From Nocardioides marinus (GTDB lineage: Bacteria > Actinomycetota > Actinomycetes > Propionibacteriales > Nocardioidaceae), in assembly GCF_013408145.1 (NCBI RefSeq), contig NZ_JACBZI010000001.1, positions 3,052,001 to 3,116,000 on the forward strand: 64,000 nt of DNA. The letters are read 5' to 3'. The notes beneath the pieces are model-generated. The model was not told the DNA's origin. It was given only the letters and a program-made list of their open reading frames with translations, and searched no databases. Shown piece by piece: positions 27,263 to 35,826 of this stretch; within the stretch, counting starts at the first letter, position 1, and each line of letters opens with the position of its first letter. The position numbers and the translations under genes are program-made.

Positions 27263-28846
27263 CTACCTGACGCGCAGCTTGCGCATCATCTTCAGGCCGC
27301 TGAGCATCCCCTTGACGTACTCGTCGTAGTCCTGGCCGGGGCGCGCGCCCATGACCTGCTTCTTCAGCACCGCCAGCTGCTGCACGTCGGTGTACTTCAA
27401 CAGGCCCTGGTCACCGTGCCGGGCGCCGACACCGGAGGCCTTCACGCCGCCGGAGGGCGTGCCCTTGGAGGCGAAGGCGGTGGCGAGGATGTCGTTGATG
27501 TTGACGTTGCCGGACTCGATGCGCCGGGCGACCTCGGTCGCGCGGTCCAGATCGGTGCCCCAGACCGAGGCGTTGAGGCCGTAGTCGGTGTCGTTGGCCA
27601 GGGCCACGGCCTCGTCGACGGTGTCGTAGGCGTACAGGCTCACGACCGGGCCGAAGGTCTCGATCGTCGCGTGGATCGCGTCCGGCGGGGTGTTCTCGAG
27701 GATGGTCGGCTCGAAGAACGCCGGGCCGAGGTCGGGTCGCGGTCGACCACCGGTCAGCACCGTGGCGCCCTTGGCGACCGCGTCGTCGACGTGGCTCTTC
27801 ACCCGCTCCATGTGGTCGACCGAGACCAGCGAGCCGAGGTCGGGGCCGAAGTCGTAGGCCGCGCGGACGTCGAGCGCCTCGGTGACGCGGACGAACTTCG
27901 CCTTGAACTCCTCGTAGCGCGAGCGCGGGAGGTACATCCGCTCGATGTGCATGCAGATCTGGCCGGTGTTGCCGAAGGCCCCGAAGATCGCGCCCTGCAC
28001 GACCTCGTCGAGGTCGGCGTCCTCCAGGACGATCATCGGGTTCTTGCCGCCGAGCTCGAGGCAGCAGCCGATGAGGTTGCGGCCGCAGCGCTCACCGATG
28101 ACGCGGCCGGTGGCGGTGGAGCCGGTGAACATCACGTAGTTGGCGTTGTCGATGAAGGTCGGGCCGACGTCGCCACCCTCGCCGCACACGACCTGGAACA
28201 GCCCCTTCGGCAGGCCGGCCTGCTCGAGCATCTCGATGCCCCACAGCGGGGAGAGCGCGGTCTTGTTGTCGGGCTTGAGCACGATGCCGTTGCCCGCCAT
28301 CAGCGCCGAGATCGCGTCGGAGATCCCCGTGGCGAACGGGAAGTTCCAGGGCCCGATGATGCCGACGACCCCCTTGGGGACGCGCACCTCGGTGGAGGTG
28401 GTGAGGAACGGCACCGGGCCGCCGCGGGTGGTCGGGGCCAACAGCTTCTTGGCCCGCTTGAGGTAGTGGCCCATGACCATGGGCGGGTCGCAGGTCTCCT
28501 CGATGGCCATCCGGCGGTTCTTGCCGGACTCGACCTGGATCAGGTCGGCCGTCTGCTGGGCGTGGTCGAGGAAGAGGGTGTGCGCCCGCTTGAAGACCCT
28601 CAGCCGGTCCTCCACGCTGCGCCGCGCCCACGCGGCCTGGGCGACCCGGGCGGCCGCGAAGGCCCGCTCGATGTCGGCCGGGCTGGACTGCGGGAGCTCG
28701 ACGAGCTTCTCGCCGGTGTAGACCTCGGTGAGCTGCCAGGGCGCCATCGAGCCGTCGGAGGAGACGCGGCCGGCCAGGCGGGCCAGCAGCTCGTCGGTCA
28801 CGGAGGCCGGGCGGTCCAGGCGGGTGGGTGCGGGCGTGGTGGTCAT
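27263..28846 (-). CDS. Aldehyde dehydrogenase family protein (succinate-semialdehyde-DH-like), 527 aa
   Basis: NAD(P)-dependent oxidation of an aldehyde to an acid. Motifs are IIGPWNFPF (about residue 163), VMFTGSTATG (about 238, cofactor loop), LELGGKNP (general-base Glu about 268) and GNTGQICMHIERMYL (nucleophile Cys about 302). Closest to succinic-semialdehyde/non-specific ALDHs. It lies 25 bp downstream of a GMC oxidoreductase, so the pair should turn an alcohol into a carboxylate. The operon has a KstR-like operator. Confidence 0.9.
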   Translation of the reverse strand: MTTTPAPTRLDRPASVTDELLARLAGRVSSDGSMAPWQLTEVYTGEKLVELPQSSPADIERAFAAARVAQAAWARRSVEDRLRVFKRAHTLFLDHAQQTADLIQVESGKNRRMAIEETCDPPMVMGHYLKRAKKLLAPTTRGGPVPFLTTSTEVRVPKGVVGIIGPWNFPFATGISDAISALMAGNGIVLKPDNKTALSPLWGIEMLEQAGLPKGLFQVVCGEGGDVGPTFIDNANYVMFTGSTATGRVIGERCGRNLIGCCLELGGKNPMIVLEDADLDEVVQGAIFGAFGNTGQICMHIERMYLPRSRYEEFKAKFVRVTEALDVRAAYDFGPDLGSLVSVDHMERVKSHVDDAVAKGATVLTGGRPRPDLGPAFFEPTILENTPPDAIHATIETFGPVVSLYAYDTVDEAVALANDTDYGLNASVWGTDLDRATEVARRIESGNVNINDILATAFASKGTPSGGVKASGVGARHGDQGLLKYTDVQQLAVLKKQVMGARPGQDYDEYVKGMLSGLKMMRKLRVR

Positions 28847-28871
28847 GGGTACGTCGTCCTCCGGTGCGTGC

Positions 28872-30500
28872 TCAGCCGCGACCGAGGACCAGGTCGGCCC
28901 CGCGCTCGCCGATCATGATGGCCGGGGCGTTGGTGTTGCCGCCGGTGATGCTCGGCATGATCGAGGCGTCGCACACGCGCAGCCCCTCGACGCCGCGCAC
29001 GGTGAGGTCGGGGTTGACCACGGCGGTCTCGTCGACGCCCATCTTGCAGGTGCCGACGCCGTGGTAGACCGACGTCGCCCGGTTGAGGATCGCCTGCCGC
29101 AGGTCGGAGCCCTGCAGTGCCCGGCCGGGGTGGATCTCGTCCTTGATCGCACCGCCGAAGGCCTTGCCGCTGAAGATCTCGCGCACCAGCTCGGAGCCCT
29201 CGGTGAGCAGGTCGAGGTCGGCGGACTCGGCGAGGTAGGCCGGGTCGATGAGCGGCGTGGCCGTCGGGTCGGCCGACGCCAGGCGCAGGGTGCCGCGGGA
29301 CTTGGGGTAGATCAGCGTCGTGAGGACCGTCAGCGCCGGGCGCGGGTCGACGTCGTGGCGGATCGGCTCGTCCTGGTTGGGCGAGACGTAGGACCACGGC
29401 AGCAGGTGCAGCTGCAGGTCGGGGATGGTGGTGGCCTGGCTGGTCTTGAGGAAGGCGAGCACCTCGAAGACGGAGTTGGCCAGGAACGTCGACCCGGGTC
29501 GCAGGACCTCCTTGGCCACGCCCTTGGCGAAGAAGCGTGCGTTGCCGCGCATCTTCGAGGTGGTCGCGTGGAAGGTCATGGCGTGGAACATGTGGTCGTG
29601 CAGGTTGTCGCCGACGGGGAGGTCGGAGACGACCTCGATGCCGTGGTCCTTGAGGTGCTGGGCGTGCCCGACGCCGGAGAGCATGAGGATCTGCGCCGAG
29701 CCGACGAAGCCGGCCGCCAGGATGACCTCCTTGCCGGCGCGGATGGTGCGTTCGGAGCCGTCCTTGTCACGGACGCGGACGCCGGTGGCGCGGCCGTTCT
29801 CGATGATCACCTTGGTGACCAGCACCTGGGTCTGGACCTCGAGGGTCGGCGGCGCGAGGTGGTGGATGTAGCCGCGGGAGGCGGAGTAGCGCAGGCCGTC
29901 GGCGGCGTTCTGCTGCATCCGGCCGACACCCTCCTGCGAGGCGCCGTTGTAGTCGTCGAGGATCTCGCAGCCGGTGGCGTCGGCGGTGGCCTGCAGGAAC
30001 TGCAGCGACCCCTCCTGGGGCGTCTTGTTGACGGTGACGCGGATCGGGCCGCCCTCGCCGCGGAACTGGTCGGCCCCGCCCTCGTAGTCCTCCATGCGCT
30101 TGTACGCCGCGTTCACGCTGTCGGCGTCCCAGCCGGTGCAGCCCTCGGCGGCCCAGGAGTCGTAGTTGGCGCGGTTGCCGCGCACGTAGACCATCCCGTT
30201 GATCGAGCTCGACCCACCCAGGACCTTGCCGCGCGGGACCGGCATCTTGCGGTCGAGGATGTGCTTCTGCGGCACCGAGTAGTAGCCCCAGTCGACGGTG
30301 CGCTTGATCTCCGGCACCGCGTGCATCGGGCCGATCATGCCCGGCTTCTTGGTCAGGAACTTCTGGTCGGTCTTGCCCGCCTCGAGCACGATGACCTTCG
30401 CCCCGGACTGGGCCAGGCGGCCGGCGATCGTGGCGCCGGAGGAGCCGGAGCCGACGACGACGTAGTCGGCCTCGTTCGAGTGGGGAGCCTTCTTGGCCAT
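28872..30500 (-). CDS. GMC-family FAD oxidoreductase (choline-dehydrogenase-like), 542 aa
   Basis: Flavin alcohol oxidase/dehydrogenase. It has the N-terminal FAD fold YVVVGSGSSGATIAGRLA (about residue 13), the GMC signature GKVLGGSSSINGMVYVRG (about 92-109), a second GMC signature GSAQILMLSGVG (about 272), and the C-terminal YHGVGTCKMG (catalytic His) and GGNTNAPAIMIGERGAD. I use the ATG at 30500, with GAGGTG upstream. Upstream lie a -10 box and a TnnAACnnGTTnnA operator. The 3' neighbour ALDH completes alcohol-to-acid oxidation. Similar enzymes act on choline, PEG or sterol-like alcohols. Confidence 0.9.
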   Translation of the reverse strand: MAKKAPHSNEADYVVVGSGSSGATIAGRLAQSGAKVIVLEAGKTDQKFLTKKPGMIGPMHAVPEIKRTVDWGYYSVPQKHILDRKMPVPRGKVLGGSSSINGMVYVRGNRANYDSWAAEGCTGWDADSVNAAYKRMEDYEGGADQFRGEGGPIRVTVNKTPQEGSLQFLQATADATGCEILDDYNGASQEGVGRMQQNAADGLRYSASRGYIHHLAPPTLEVQTQVLVTKVIIENGRATGVRVRDKDGSERTIRAGKEVILAAGFVGSAQILMLSGVGHAQHLKDHGIEVVSDLPVGDNLHDHMFHAMTFHATTSKMRGNARFFAKGVAKEVLRPGSTFLANSVFEVLAFLKTSQATTIPDLQLHLLPWSYVSPNQDEPIRHDVDPRPALTVLTTLIYPKSRGTLRLASADPTATPLIDPAYLAESADLDLLTEGSELVREIFSGKAFGGAIKDEIHPGRALQGSDLRQAILNRATSVYHGVGTCKMGVDETAVVNPDLTVRGVEGLRVCDASIMPSITGGNTNAPAIMIGERGADLVLGRG

Positions 30501-30555
30501 GGGTGTGCACCTCGCGCTTGCTGGGCCGACATACCGACGGAATGTGTCGGCGCTC

Positions 30556-30584
30556 ACCCTACGCCAGAACTGGAACCTGTTCTA
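30556..30584 (-). promoter_or_regulatory. GMC/ALDH promoter with KstR-like operator
   Basis: TAGGGT (30556-30561, minus strand) is a -10-like box. TGGAACCTGTTCTA (30571-30584) matches TnnAACnnGTTnnA exactly and would overlap the -35 region, a normal place for repression. Confidence 0.65.
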
Positions 30585-30603
30585 GTCGGTCTGGCCCACA
30601 GGA

Positions 30604-30697
30604 TGGTCGGGCAGCCGGAGCGCCAGCGACGAGGGCCGGCCACCCCGGTGGTCGAGCAGCCGAGGAGCGCCAGCGACGAGGCGGGCGTCGAGACCCC
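30604..30697. repeat. GGTCGAG-type interspersed repeat, one partial and one full copy
   Basis: A decayed copy (about 30604-30635) and a full copy (about 30649-30697) in direct orientation lie in the gap between the divergent GMC and pdxY genes. Confidence 0.8.
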
Positions 30698-30698
30698 C

Positions 30699-30704
30699 GA
30701 TACT
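30699..30704 (+). promoter_or_regulatory. -10-like box GATACT for pdxY
   Basis: GATACT lies 6 nt before the ATG at 30711, right after the repeat copy. Confidence 0.4.
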
Positions 30705-30710
30705 GGCCGT

Positions 30711-31562
30711 ATGCGCGTGCTCTCCATCCAGTCCTCGGTGGCCTACGGCCACGTCGGCAACTCCGCGGCGGCCTTCCCGCTGCAGCGGCTCGGCCACGAG
30801 GTGTGGCCCGTGCTCACGGTGCACTTCTCCAACCACACCGGGTACGGCGCCTGGCGCGGGCCGCTCCTGGACCCGGCCGACGTGGCCGAGGTGATCGCGG
30901 GCATCGAGGACCGCGGGGTGCTCGGCACCGCCGACGCGGTGCTCTCGGGCTACCAGGGCGACCCGGCCGTGGGCGGGGTCGTGCTGGACGCGGTGGCGAA
31001 GGTCAAGGAGCTCAACCCCGGGGCGCTCTACTGCTGCGACCCGGTGATGGGCGACGTGGGGCGGGGCATGTTCGTGCGGCCGGGCATCCCCGAGTTCATG
31101 CGGGACACCGTCGTACCCGCCGCCGACGTGGTGACCCCCAACCACTTCGAGCTGGACTTCCTCGCCGGCACCACCACCCGCACCCTCGACGAGGTGCTCG
31201 CCGCGGTCGACGTCGTCCGCGCGAAGGGCCCGCGGCACGTGCTGGTCACCTCGGTGCTGCACGACGAGGTCCCCGAGGGACACCTGGAGGTGGTCGCGGT
31301 CTCCGACGAGGGCGCCTGGGCGGTCACCACGCCGCTGCTGCCGATCACGCCCAACGGCTGCGGCGACGTCACCGCCGCGCTCTACCTCGCGCACCTGCAC
31401 GAGACCGGCTCCCCGGCCGAGGCGCTCTCACGCACCACCGGCACGGTCTTCGCCGTCCTCGAGGCGACCCTGGCCTCAGGCCACCGGGAGATCCGTCTCG
31501 TCGACGCCCAGGACGCCATCGCCGCTCCCCCGACGACCTTCGCCGCCCGCCGCCTGCGCTGA
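30711..31562 (+). CDS. pdxY: Pyridoxal kinase, 283 aa
   Basis: Ribokinase-superfamily enzyme phosphorylating pyridoxal in the B6 salvage pathway. MRVLSIQSSVAYGHVGNSAA at the N terminus is the PdxY/PdxK signature, with FSNHTGYGAWRG (about residues 43-54), CDPVMGD (about 111) and ITPNGCGDVTAALYLAHL (catalytic Asp about 221). Length fits PdxY. It appears to be monocistronic and leaderless. Confidence 0.93.
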   Translation: MRVLSIQSSVAYGHVGNSAAAFPLQRLGHEVWPVLTVHFSNHTGYGAWRGPLLDPADVAEVIAGIEDRGVLGTADAVLSGYQGDPAVGGVVLDAVAKVKELNPGALYCCDPVMGDVGRGMFVRPGIPEFMRDTVVPAADVVTPNHFELDFLAGTTTRTLDEVLAAVDVVRAKGPRHVLVTSVLHDEVPEGHLEVVAVSDEGAWAVTTPLLPITPNGCGDVTAALYLAHLHETGSPAEALSRTTGTVFAVLEATLASGHREIRLVDAQDAIAAPPTTFAARRLR

Positions 31563-31606
31563 CCGCCGACCCGTCGCTCGCGCACGGCCGGACGGTCGGT
31601 CGCGTG

Positions 31607-31648
31607 CGGCAGACCGGCGGGCGCAGGAGTCGACCGGAGGGTCTGCCG
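31607..31648 (+). terminator. Possible pdxY terminator
   Basis: A 9-bp inverted repeat CGGCAGACC / GGTCTGCCG with a 24-nt loop lies 45 bp after the pdxY stop. Confidence 0.3.
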
Positions 31649-31696
31649 TGAACCCCTCTCACGCCACACCCTCCAGTCGCCTGAAAGAAGGGACAG

Positions 31697-31768
31697 AGCC
31701 GCGTGGGAGGGTCGAACTCCCGACCGTCCGCTTACAAGGCGGGCGCTCTACCACTGAGCTAACGCGGC
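31697..31768 (-). tRNA. tRNA-Thr (anticodon TGT)
   Basis: 72-nt cloverleaf on the minus strand: acceptor stem GCCGCGT/ACGCGGC, D-arm TAGCTCAGTGGTAGAGC, anticodon loop CTTGTAA (TGT, reads ACA), and T-arm GGGAG-TTCGACC-CTCCC. Discriminator base is T, and CCA is not encoded. The outer anticodon-stem pair is a C-A mismatch. Confidence 0.93.
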
Positions 31769-31816
31769 GAGTCGCCCGAGAGCGACGCGGGCGATCCTAG
31801 TCGCGCGAGGAGGGCC

Positions 31817-32530
31817 TCAGCCCATGCCCCCGTCGAAGGCGACGACCGAGCCGGTGATCATCCGCGCCTCGGCGGAGGCGAGGTAGACGATGGAGGACGC
31901 GATCTCGTCGGGAGTGATGGCGGCGCCCGGCAGCATCATCAGCAGCCGGTCCTGCACGCGCGCGTCGAGGTCGGCGGGGTACGACGCCGCGACGCCGTCC
32001 ACGAGCGGGGTCGCCACGGTGCCGGGGCAGACCGCGTTGACGCGGATGCCCTCCGGGGAGAGCTCGAGCGCCAGCGCCCTGGTGAGCTGGGTGAGCCCGC
32101 CCTTGGCCGCGGAGTACGCCGCGGAGTAGGGCTGCGGGATCCGACCGGCCACCGAGGAGACGTTGACGATGTTGCCGCCCGCGGCGCGCAGGTGGGGCAA
32201 CGCGGCCTGCATGAGGAAGAACGGCCCCTTGAGGTCGATGTCGAGAGTCCGGTCGAAGACCTCCTCGCTCACGCCCTCGAACCGGCCGAACTGCACGACG
32301 CCGGCCACGTTGGCCAGCACGTCGATGCGGCCCGAGGCGGCGCAGGTCGCGATCGCTGCGTCCACGGCGGCCTTTGAGCCGACGTTGCACTCGACGTAGG
32401 TGACCCCCTCGGGCACGGTCGGTGCGATGTCGAGCCCGAACACGGTGTCCCCGAGGTCGCGGAAGCGCTCGGCGGTGGCGAAGCCGATGCCCGAGGCAGC
32501 ACCGGTGACGACGACGACTCTCTCACTCAC
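31817..32530 (-). CDS. Short-chain dehydrogenase/reductase, 237 aa
   Basis: Classical SDR: cofactor motif TGAASGIG (about residue 9), NVAG (about 74), catalytic Ser in NVSSVAG and YSAAK (Tyr/Lys about 137-141), and the C-terminal VVAFDGGMG. It probably oxidises or reduces a hydroxyl/keto group. The GTG at 32530 is 6 nt from a TAGGTT -10 box, which is overlapped by a perfect KstR-like operator, so the gene should be tightly repressed and leaderless. That operator links it to the GMC/ALDH and sulfatase/ABC loci. Confidence 0.9.
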   Translation of the reverse strand: MSERVVVVTGAASGIGFATAERFRDLGDTVFGLDIAPTVPEGVTYVECNVGSKAAVDAAIATCAASGRIDVLANVAGVVQFGRFEGVSEEVFDRTLDIDLKGPFFLMQAALPHLRAAGGNIVNVSSVAGRIPQPYSAAYSAAKGGLTQLTRALALELSPEGIRVNAVCPGTVATPLVDGVAASYPADLDARVQDRLLMMLPGAAITPDEIASSIVYLASAEARMITGSVVAFDGGMG

Positions 32531-32536
32531 ACCCGA

Positions 32537-32554
32537 AACCTAGAACACGTTCTA
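32537..32554 (-). promoter_or_regulatory. SDR promoter overlapped by KstR-like operator
   Basis: TAGGTT (32537-32542, minus strand) stands 6 nt before the GTG. The operator TAGAACACGTTCTA (32541-32554; extended CTAGAAC-AC-GTTCTAG) overlaps it. It is the most symmetric of the five sites in the window. Confidence 0.72.
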
Positions 32555-32611
32555 GTGTGGCGGCAACCACCTGCTCCCCCACGAACCCGGTGGGTCGGGG
32601 AGCATGTCGCC

Positions 32612-34393
32612 ATGAGCCTCCTCCACGAGCCCCACCACGACGGCTCCCCGCTCTACCTCGACACCGAGGTGCCCGCGCTCGACGGCACCGTCGGCGTCCG
32701 GGTGCGCACCCGCTCCGGCGACGTGGCGCAGGTCTGGCTGCGCACGACGTACGACGCCGAGCCGGTCTTCCACGAGGCCCGGCCGTCCCGCGACGGCGAC
32801 ACGACGTGGTGGCACGCCGACCTGCTCGTGCACAGCCCGGTGACGCACTACCGCTTCCTCCTCCTTCTCGCCGAAGGCCGCCAGCAGTGGCTGACCGCCG
32901 CGGGGCTGGTCGAGCACGACGGCTCCGACGCGTTCGACTTCCGGGTGAGCACGCACGCGCCGGCCCCCGCCTGGGGTCGCGAGGCCGTGGTCTACCAGGT
33001 CTTCCCCGACCGCTTCGCCCGCAGCGCCGCGGCCGAGGACCGCCCCACTCCCGCGTGGGCGGTGCCGGCGGACTGGGACGACGAGGTGGTCTTCGAGGGC
33101 AGCGACCCCCGCACCCCGCTCCAGCTCTTCGGCGGCGACCTCGACGGGGTGACCGAGCACCTGGACCACGTTCAGGCCACCGGGGCGACGGTGCTCTACA
33201 CGACGCCGGTCTTCCCCGGCGAGAGCAACCACCGCTACAACGCCTCGACCTTCGACCGGGTCGACGACCTGCTCGGCGGGGACGCCGCCTACGCCCGCCT
33301 CGCCGACGCCCTGCACGACCGCGGGATGCGGCTGCTCGGCGACCTGACCTCCAACCACACCGGCGACACCCACGAGTGGTTCCAGCAGGCCCTGGCCGAC
33401 CCCGACTCCCCCACCCGCGACTGGTACTGCTTCCTGCCCGACGGCGGCTACGAGAGCTGGATGGGCCACCACACGCTGCCCAAGCTCGACCACACCAGCG
33501 CCGAGATGCGCGCGGCGATGGTCGAGGGCCCGGAGTCGGTGGTGGCGCGGTGGATGCGGCCACCCATCGGCCTGGACGGCTGGCGCATCGACGTCGCCAA
33601 CATGACCGGCCGGCTCGGCCCGGTCGACGTCAACCACGACGTGGCCCGCGGGGTGCGGCGTACCGCCGAGGCCGAGCGCGCGGACGCCTGGGTGATCGGC
33701 GAGCACAACCACGACGCGTCGGGCGACCTGGACGGCGACGGCTGGCACGGGACGATGAACTACTCCGGGTTCTCCTGGCCGGTGTGGTCGTGGCTGCGCG
33801 ACCTCGACTCCCCCGCCCGCGCCTTCGGCCGGCCGGTGCCGGTCGCGCGACGCGGCGGCCGGCTGGTGCAGCGCACCCTCCGCGAGTGGCTGGCGCGCTA
33901 CGGCTGGCGGGCCACCTGCCAGTCGTGGAACATCCTGGGCTCCCACGACTCCGCGCGCATCCGCACGCTCACCGGCTCGGCCGTGCTGCACCGGGTCGCG
34001 GCGGGCCTGCAGTTCACGCTGCCGGGCGTCCCCATGCTCTTCGCCGGCGACGAGATCGGCCTCGAGGGCGTCCTCGGCGAGGACTCGCGGCGCCCGATGC
34101 CCTGGCACCGCGGCGAGCAGTGGGACGAGCAGACCCTGGCGACGTACGCCGCCCTGGCCGCCGCCCGCGCCGAGCACCCCGCGCTCGTGCACGGCGGGCT
34201 GCGGTGGGCGCACGTCGACGAGGACTGCCTGGCGTTCCTGCGCGAGCACCCCGAGGGCGACGTGCTGGTCGTGGCCCGCCGGGCCGCCGGGGCGCCGCTG
34301 GACCTCGGCCTGCCGGGCACCCCCGAGCTGATCCTGTCGACCGAGCCCGACGGGTCGACGGACGGGCCGTCGGTCACGCTCTGGCGCCTCTGA
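32612..34393 (+). CDS. Glycoside hydrolase family 13 (alpha-amylase/neopullulanase-like), 593 aa
   Basis: Cytosolic alpha-glucan enzyme (no signal peptide). It has an N-terminal beta-sandwich domain (about 1-110) and a catalytic barrel beginning at VVYQVFPDRFAR. GH13 regions are I DLTSNHT (about 245), II DGWRIDVANM (nucleophile Asp about 326), III VIGEHNHD (acid Glu about 363) and IV NILGSHD (about 440). The N domain and motif order resemble cyclomaltodextrinase/neopullulanase or maltodextrin glucosidase. GGGGAG precedes the ATG. It is followed 28 bp later by a DUF4032 gene. Confidence 0.9.
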   Translation: MSLLHEPHHDGSPLYLDTEVPALDGTVGVRVRTRSGDVAQVWLRTTYDAEPVFHEARPSRDGDTTWWHADLLVHSPVTHYRFLLLLAEGRQQWLTAAGLVEHDGSDAFDFRVSTHAPAPAWGREAVVYQVFPDRFARSAAAEDRPTPAWAVPADWDDEVVFEGSDPRTPLQLFGGDLDGVTEHLDHVQATGATVLYTTPVFPGESNHRYNASTFDRVDDLLGGDAAYARLADALHDRGMRLLGDLTSNHTGDTHEWFQQALADPDSPTRDWYCFLPDGGYESWMGHHTLPKLDHTSAEMRAAMVEGPESVVARWMRPPIGLDGWRIDVANMTGRLGPVDVNHDVARGVRRTAEAERADAWVIGEHNHDASGDLDGDGWHGTMNYSGFSWPVWSWLRDLDSPARAFGRPVPVARRGGRLVQRTLREWLARYGWRATCQSWNILGSHDSARIRTLTGSAVLHRVAAGLQFTLPGVPMLFAGDEIGLEGVLGEDSRRPMPWHRGEQWDEQTLATYAALAAARAEHPALVHGGLRWAHVDEDCLAFLREHPEGDVLVVARRAAGAPLDLGLPGTPELILSTEPDGSTDGPSVTLWRL

Positions 34394-34408
34394 GAGGGGC
34401 GTTCGGCG

Positions 34409-34414
34409 TACGCT
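34409..34414 (+). promoter_or_regulatory. -10 box TACGCT, leaderless start
   Basis: TACGCT lies 7 nt before the ATG at 34422. Confidence 0.45.
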
Positions 34415-34421
34415 GCCGGGC

Positions 34422-35621
34422 ATGCGGATCGTCGCCGCGCGCCCCCACCCCGACCTGGTGCGCCTGCCCTGGTCGACCCCGCTCGAGGAGTGGGGCGACG
34501 ACGTCGTGGTGCCGCTGCCGCGAGGGTTGTCCCGGCACGTCGTGCGCATCGTGCGCCAGGGCGGCCGGGTGTACGCCGTCAAGGAGACCGTCGAGGACAT
34601 CGCCTTCCGGGAGTACCGCACCCTGCGCGACCTGCACCGGATGGGCCTGCCCGCCGTGGTGCCGCTGGGGGTCGTCACCGAGCGCACCGACCCCGACGGC
34701 GAGCCGCTGCCGGCCTGCCTGCTCACCGAGCACCTGCGCTTCTCCCTGCCCTACCGCAGCCTGTTCAGCCACGGCGCCACCGCGCAGAACCTCCCCTCGC
34801 TGGTCGACGCGCTCGTCGTGCTGCTGGTGCGGCTGCACCTGGCCGACTTCTACTGGGGCGACGTGTCGCTGTCCAACGTGCTGTTCCGGCGCAGCGCGGG
34901 CGGGTTCGCGGCCTACCTCGTCGACGCGGAGACCGGGGAGCTGAAGGACCAGCTCTCCGACCGATTGCGCGAGCACGACGTGACCGTGGGCACCGAGAAC
35001 GTCTTCGCCGAGCTGCTCGACCTGCAGGCCAGCAACGCCGTCGCCGGGGAGGTCGAGGCGCACGAGGTCGTCGAGCTGCTGCAGCGCCGCTACGACGAGC
35101 TGTGGGGCGAGCTGACCGGGCAGGAGGAGTTCACCACCGAGGAGATGTGGCGCATCGGCCAGCGCATCGAGCGCCTCAACGAGATGGGCTTCGACGTCGA
35201 GGAGCTCGACATCGTCACCGACCTCGACGGGGACAAGGTCCGCATCCAGCCCCGGGTCGTCGAGCTGGGCCACCACCGGCGCGAGCTCCAGGCCCTGACC
35301 GGGCTGGACGTGGAGGACGCCCAGGCCCGGCGCCTGCTCAACGACCTGGCGTCGTACACCGCCCACCACGACCTGGGCCGCGAGGACCGCGGCATCGTCG
35401 CCTCACGCTGGCTGACCGAGATCTACGAGCCGGTCACCTCGATGGTGCCCACGGACCTGCGTGGACGGCTCGAGGCCGCGGAGTTCTTCCACGAGGTGCT
35501 CGAGCACCGGTGGTACCTCTCCGAGCGGGCCGGCCACGAGGCCGACATCTTCGACACCGCGCAGGACTACATCGACACCGTCCTGCGCTCCAAGCCCGAC
35601 GAGGCGCTCGCCGCCGAGTGA
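34422..35621 (+). CDS. DUF4032 protein with kinase-like fold, 399 aa
   Basis: The N-terminal half looks like a small-molecule or Kdo/lipopolysaccharide-type kinase: VYAVKE (ATP-binding Lys about residue 51), then FYWGDVSLSNVLF (catalytic Asp and Asn about 147-152, like HGDxxxxN) and LVDAETGE (Mg-binding Asp about 167). The C-terminal half is the DUF4032 domain, including DIAQDYI-like DTAQDYIDTVL near the end. Key residues are retained, so phosphotransfer is possible, but no substrate is known. Its place after a GH13 enzyme hints at glycan metabolism only weakly. Confidence 0.75.
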   Translation: MRIVAARPHPDLVRLPWSTPLEEWGDDVVVPLPRGLSRHVVRIVRQGGRVYAVKETVEDIAFREYRTLRDLHRMGLPAVVPLGVVTERTDPDGEPLPACLLTEHLRFSLPYRSLFSHGATAQNLPSLVDALVVLLVRLHLADFYWGDVSLSNVLFRRSAGGFAAYLVDAETGELKDQLSDRLREHDVTVGTENVFAELLDLQASNAVAGEVEAHEVVELLQRRYDELWGELTGQEEFTTEEMWRIGQRIERLNEMGFDVEELDIVTDLDGDKVRIQPRVVELGHHRRELQALTGLDVEDAQARRLLNDLASYTAHHDLGREDRGIVASRWLTEIYEPVTSMVPTDLRGRLEAAEFFHEVLEHRWYLSERAGHEADIFDTAQDYIDTVLRSKPDEALAAE

Positions 35622-35647
35622 GGCCCACGCCGGTCGCTTTGCGGGGC

Positions 35648-35723
35648 GGTTTCACCACCCGGGTGGTGAAACCGGCACTTGCCTCATGAAGTTCCGGTCG
35701 ACAAGCGACAGTTTCACGAGACC
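35648..35723. repeat. CCCGGG-palindrome repeat element, copy 2 (reverse orientation)
   Basis: Palindrome 35648-35673 (identical 26-bp sequence to copy 1) followed by its leader in reverse complement. It lies on the left side of the AbiEi/DUF559 gene, inverted relative to copy 3 on the right side. Confidence 0.85.
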
Positions 35724-35826
35724 AGCGCCCCTCGGCGCCACTGCCGGAGACGGCCCGCCAGGTGCCCACATCGCCTCCGCGCAGCCACGTCGTCCACCTG
35801 CACCCCACGATCGCCCCCAGTTGGGC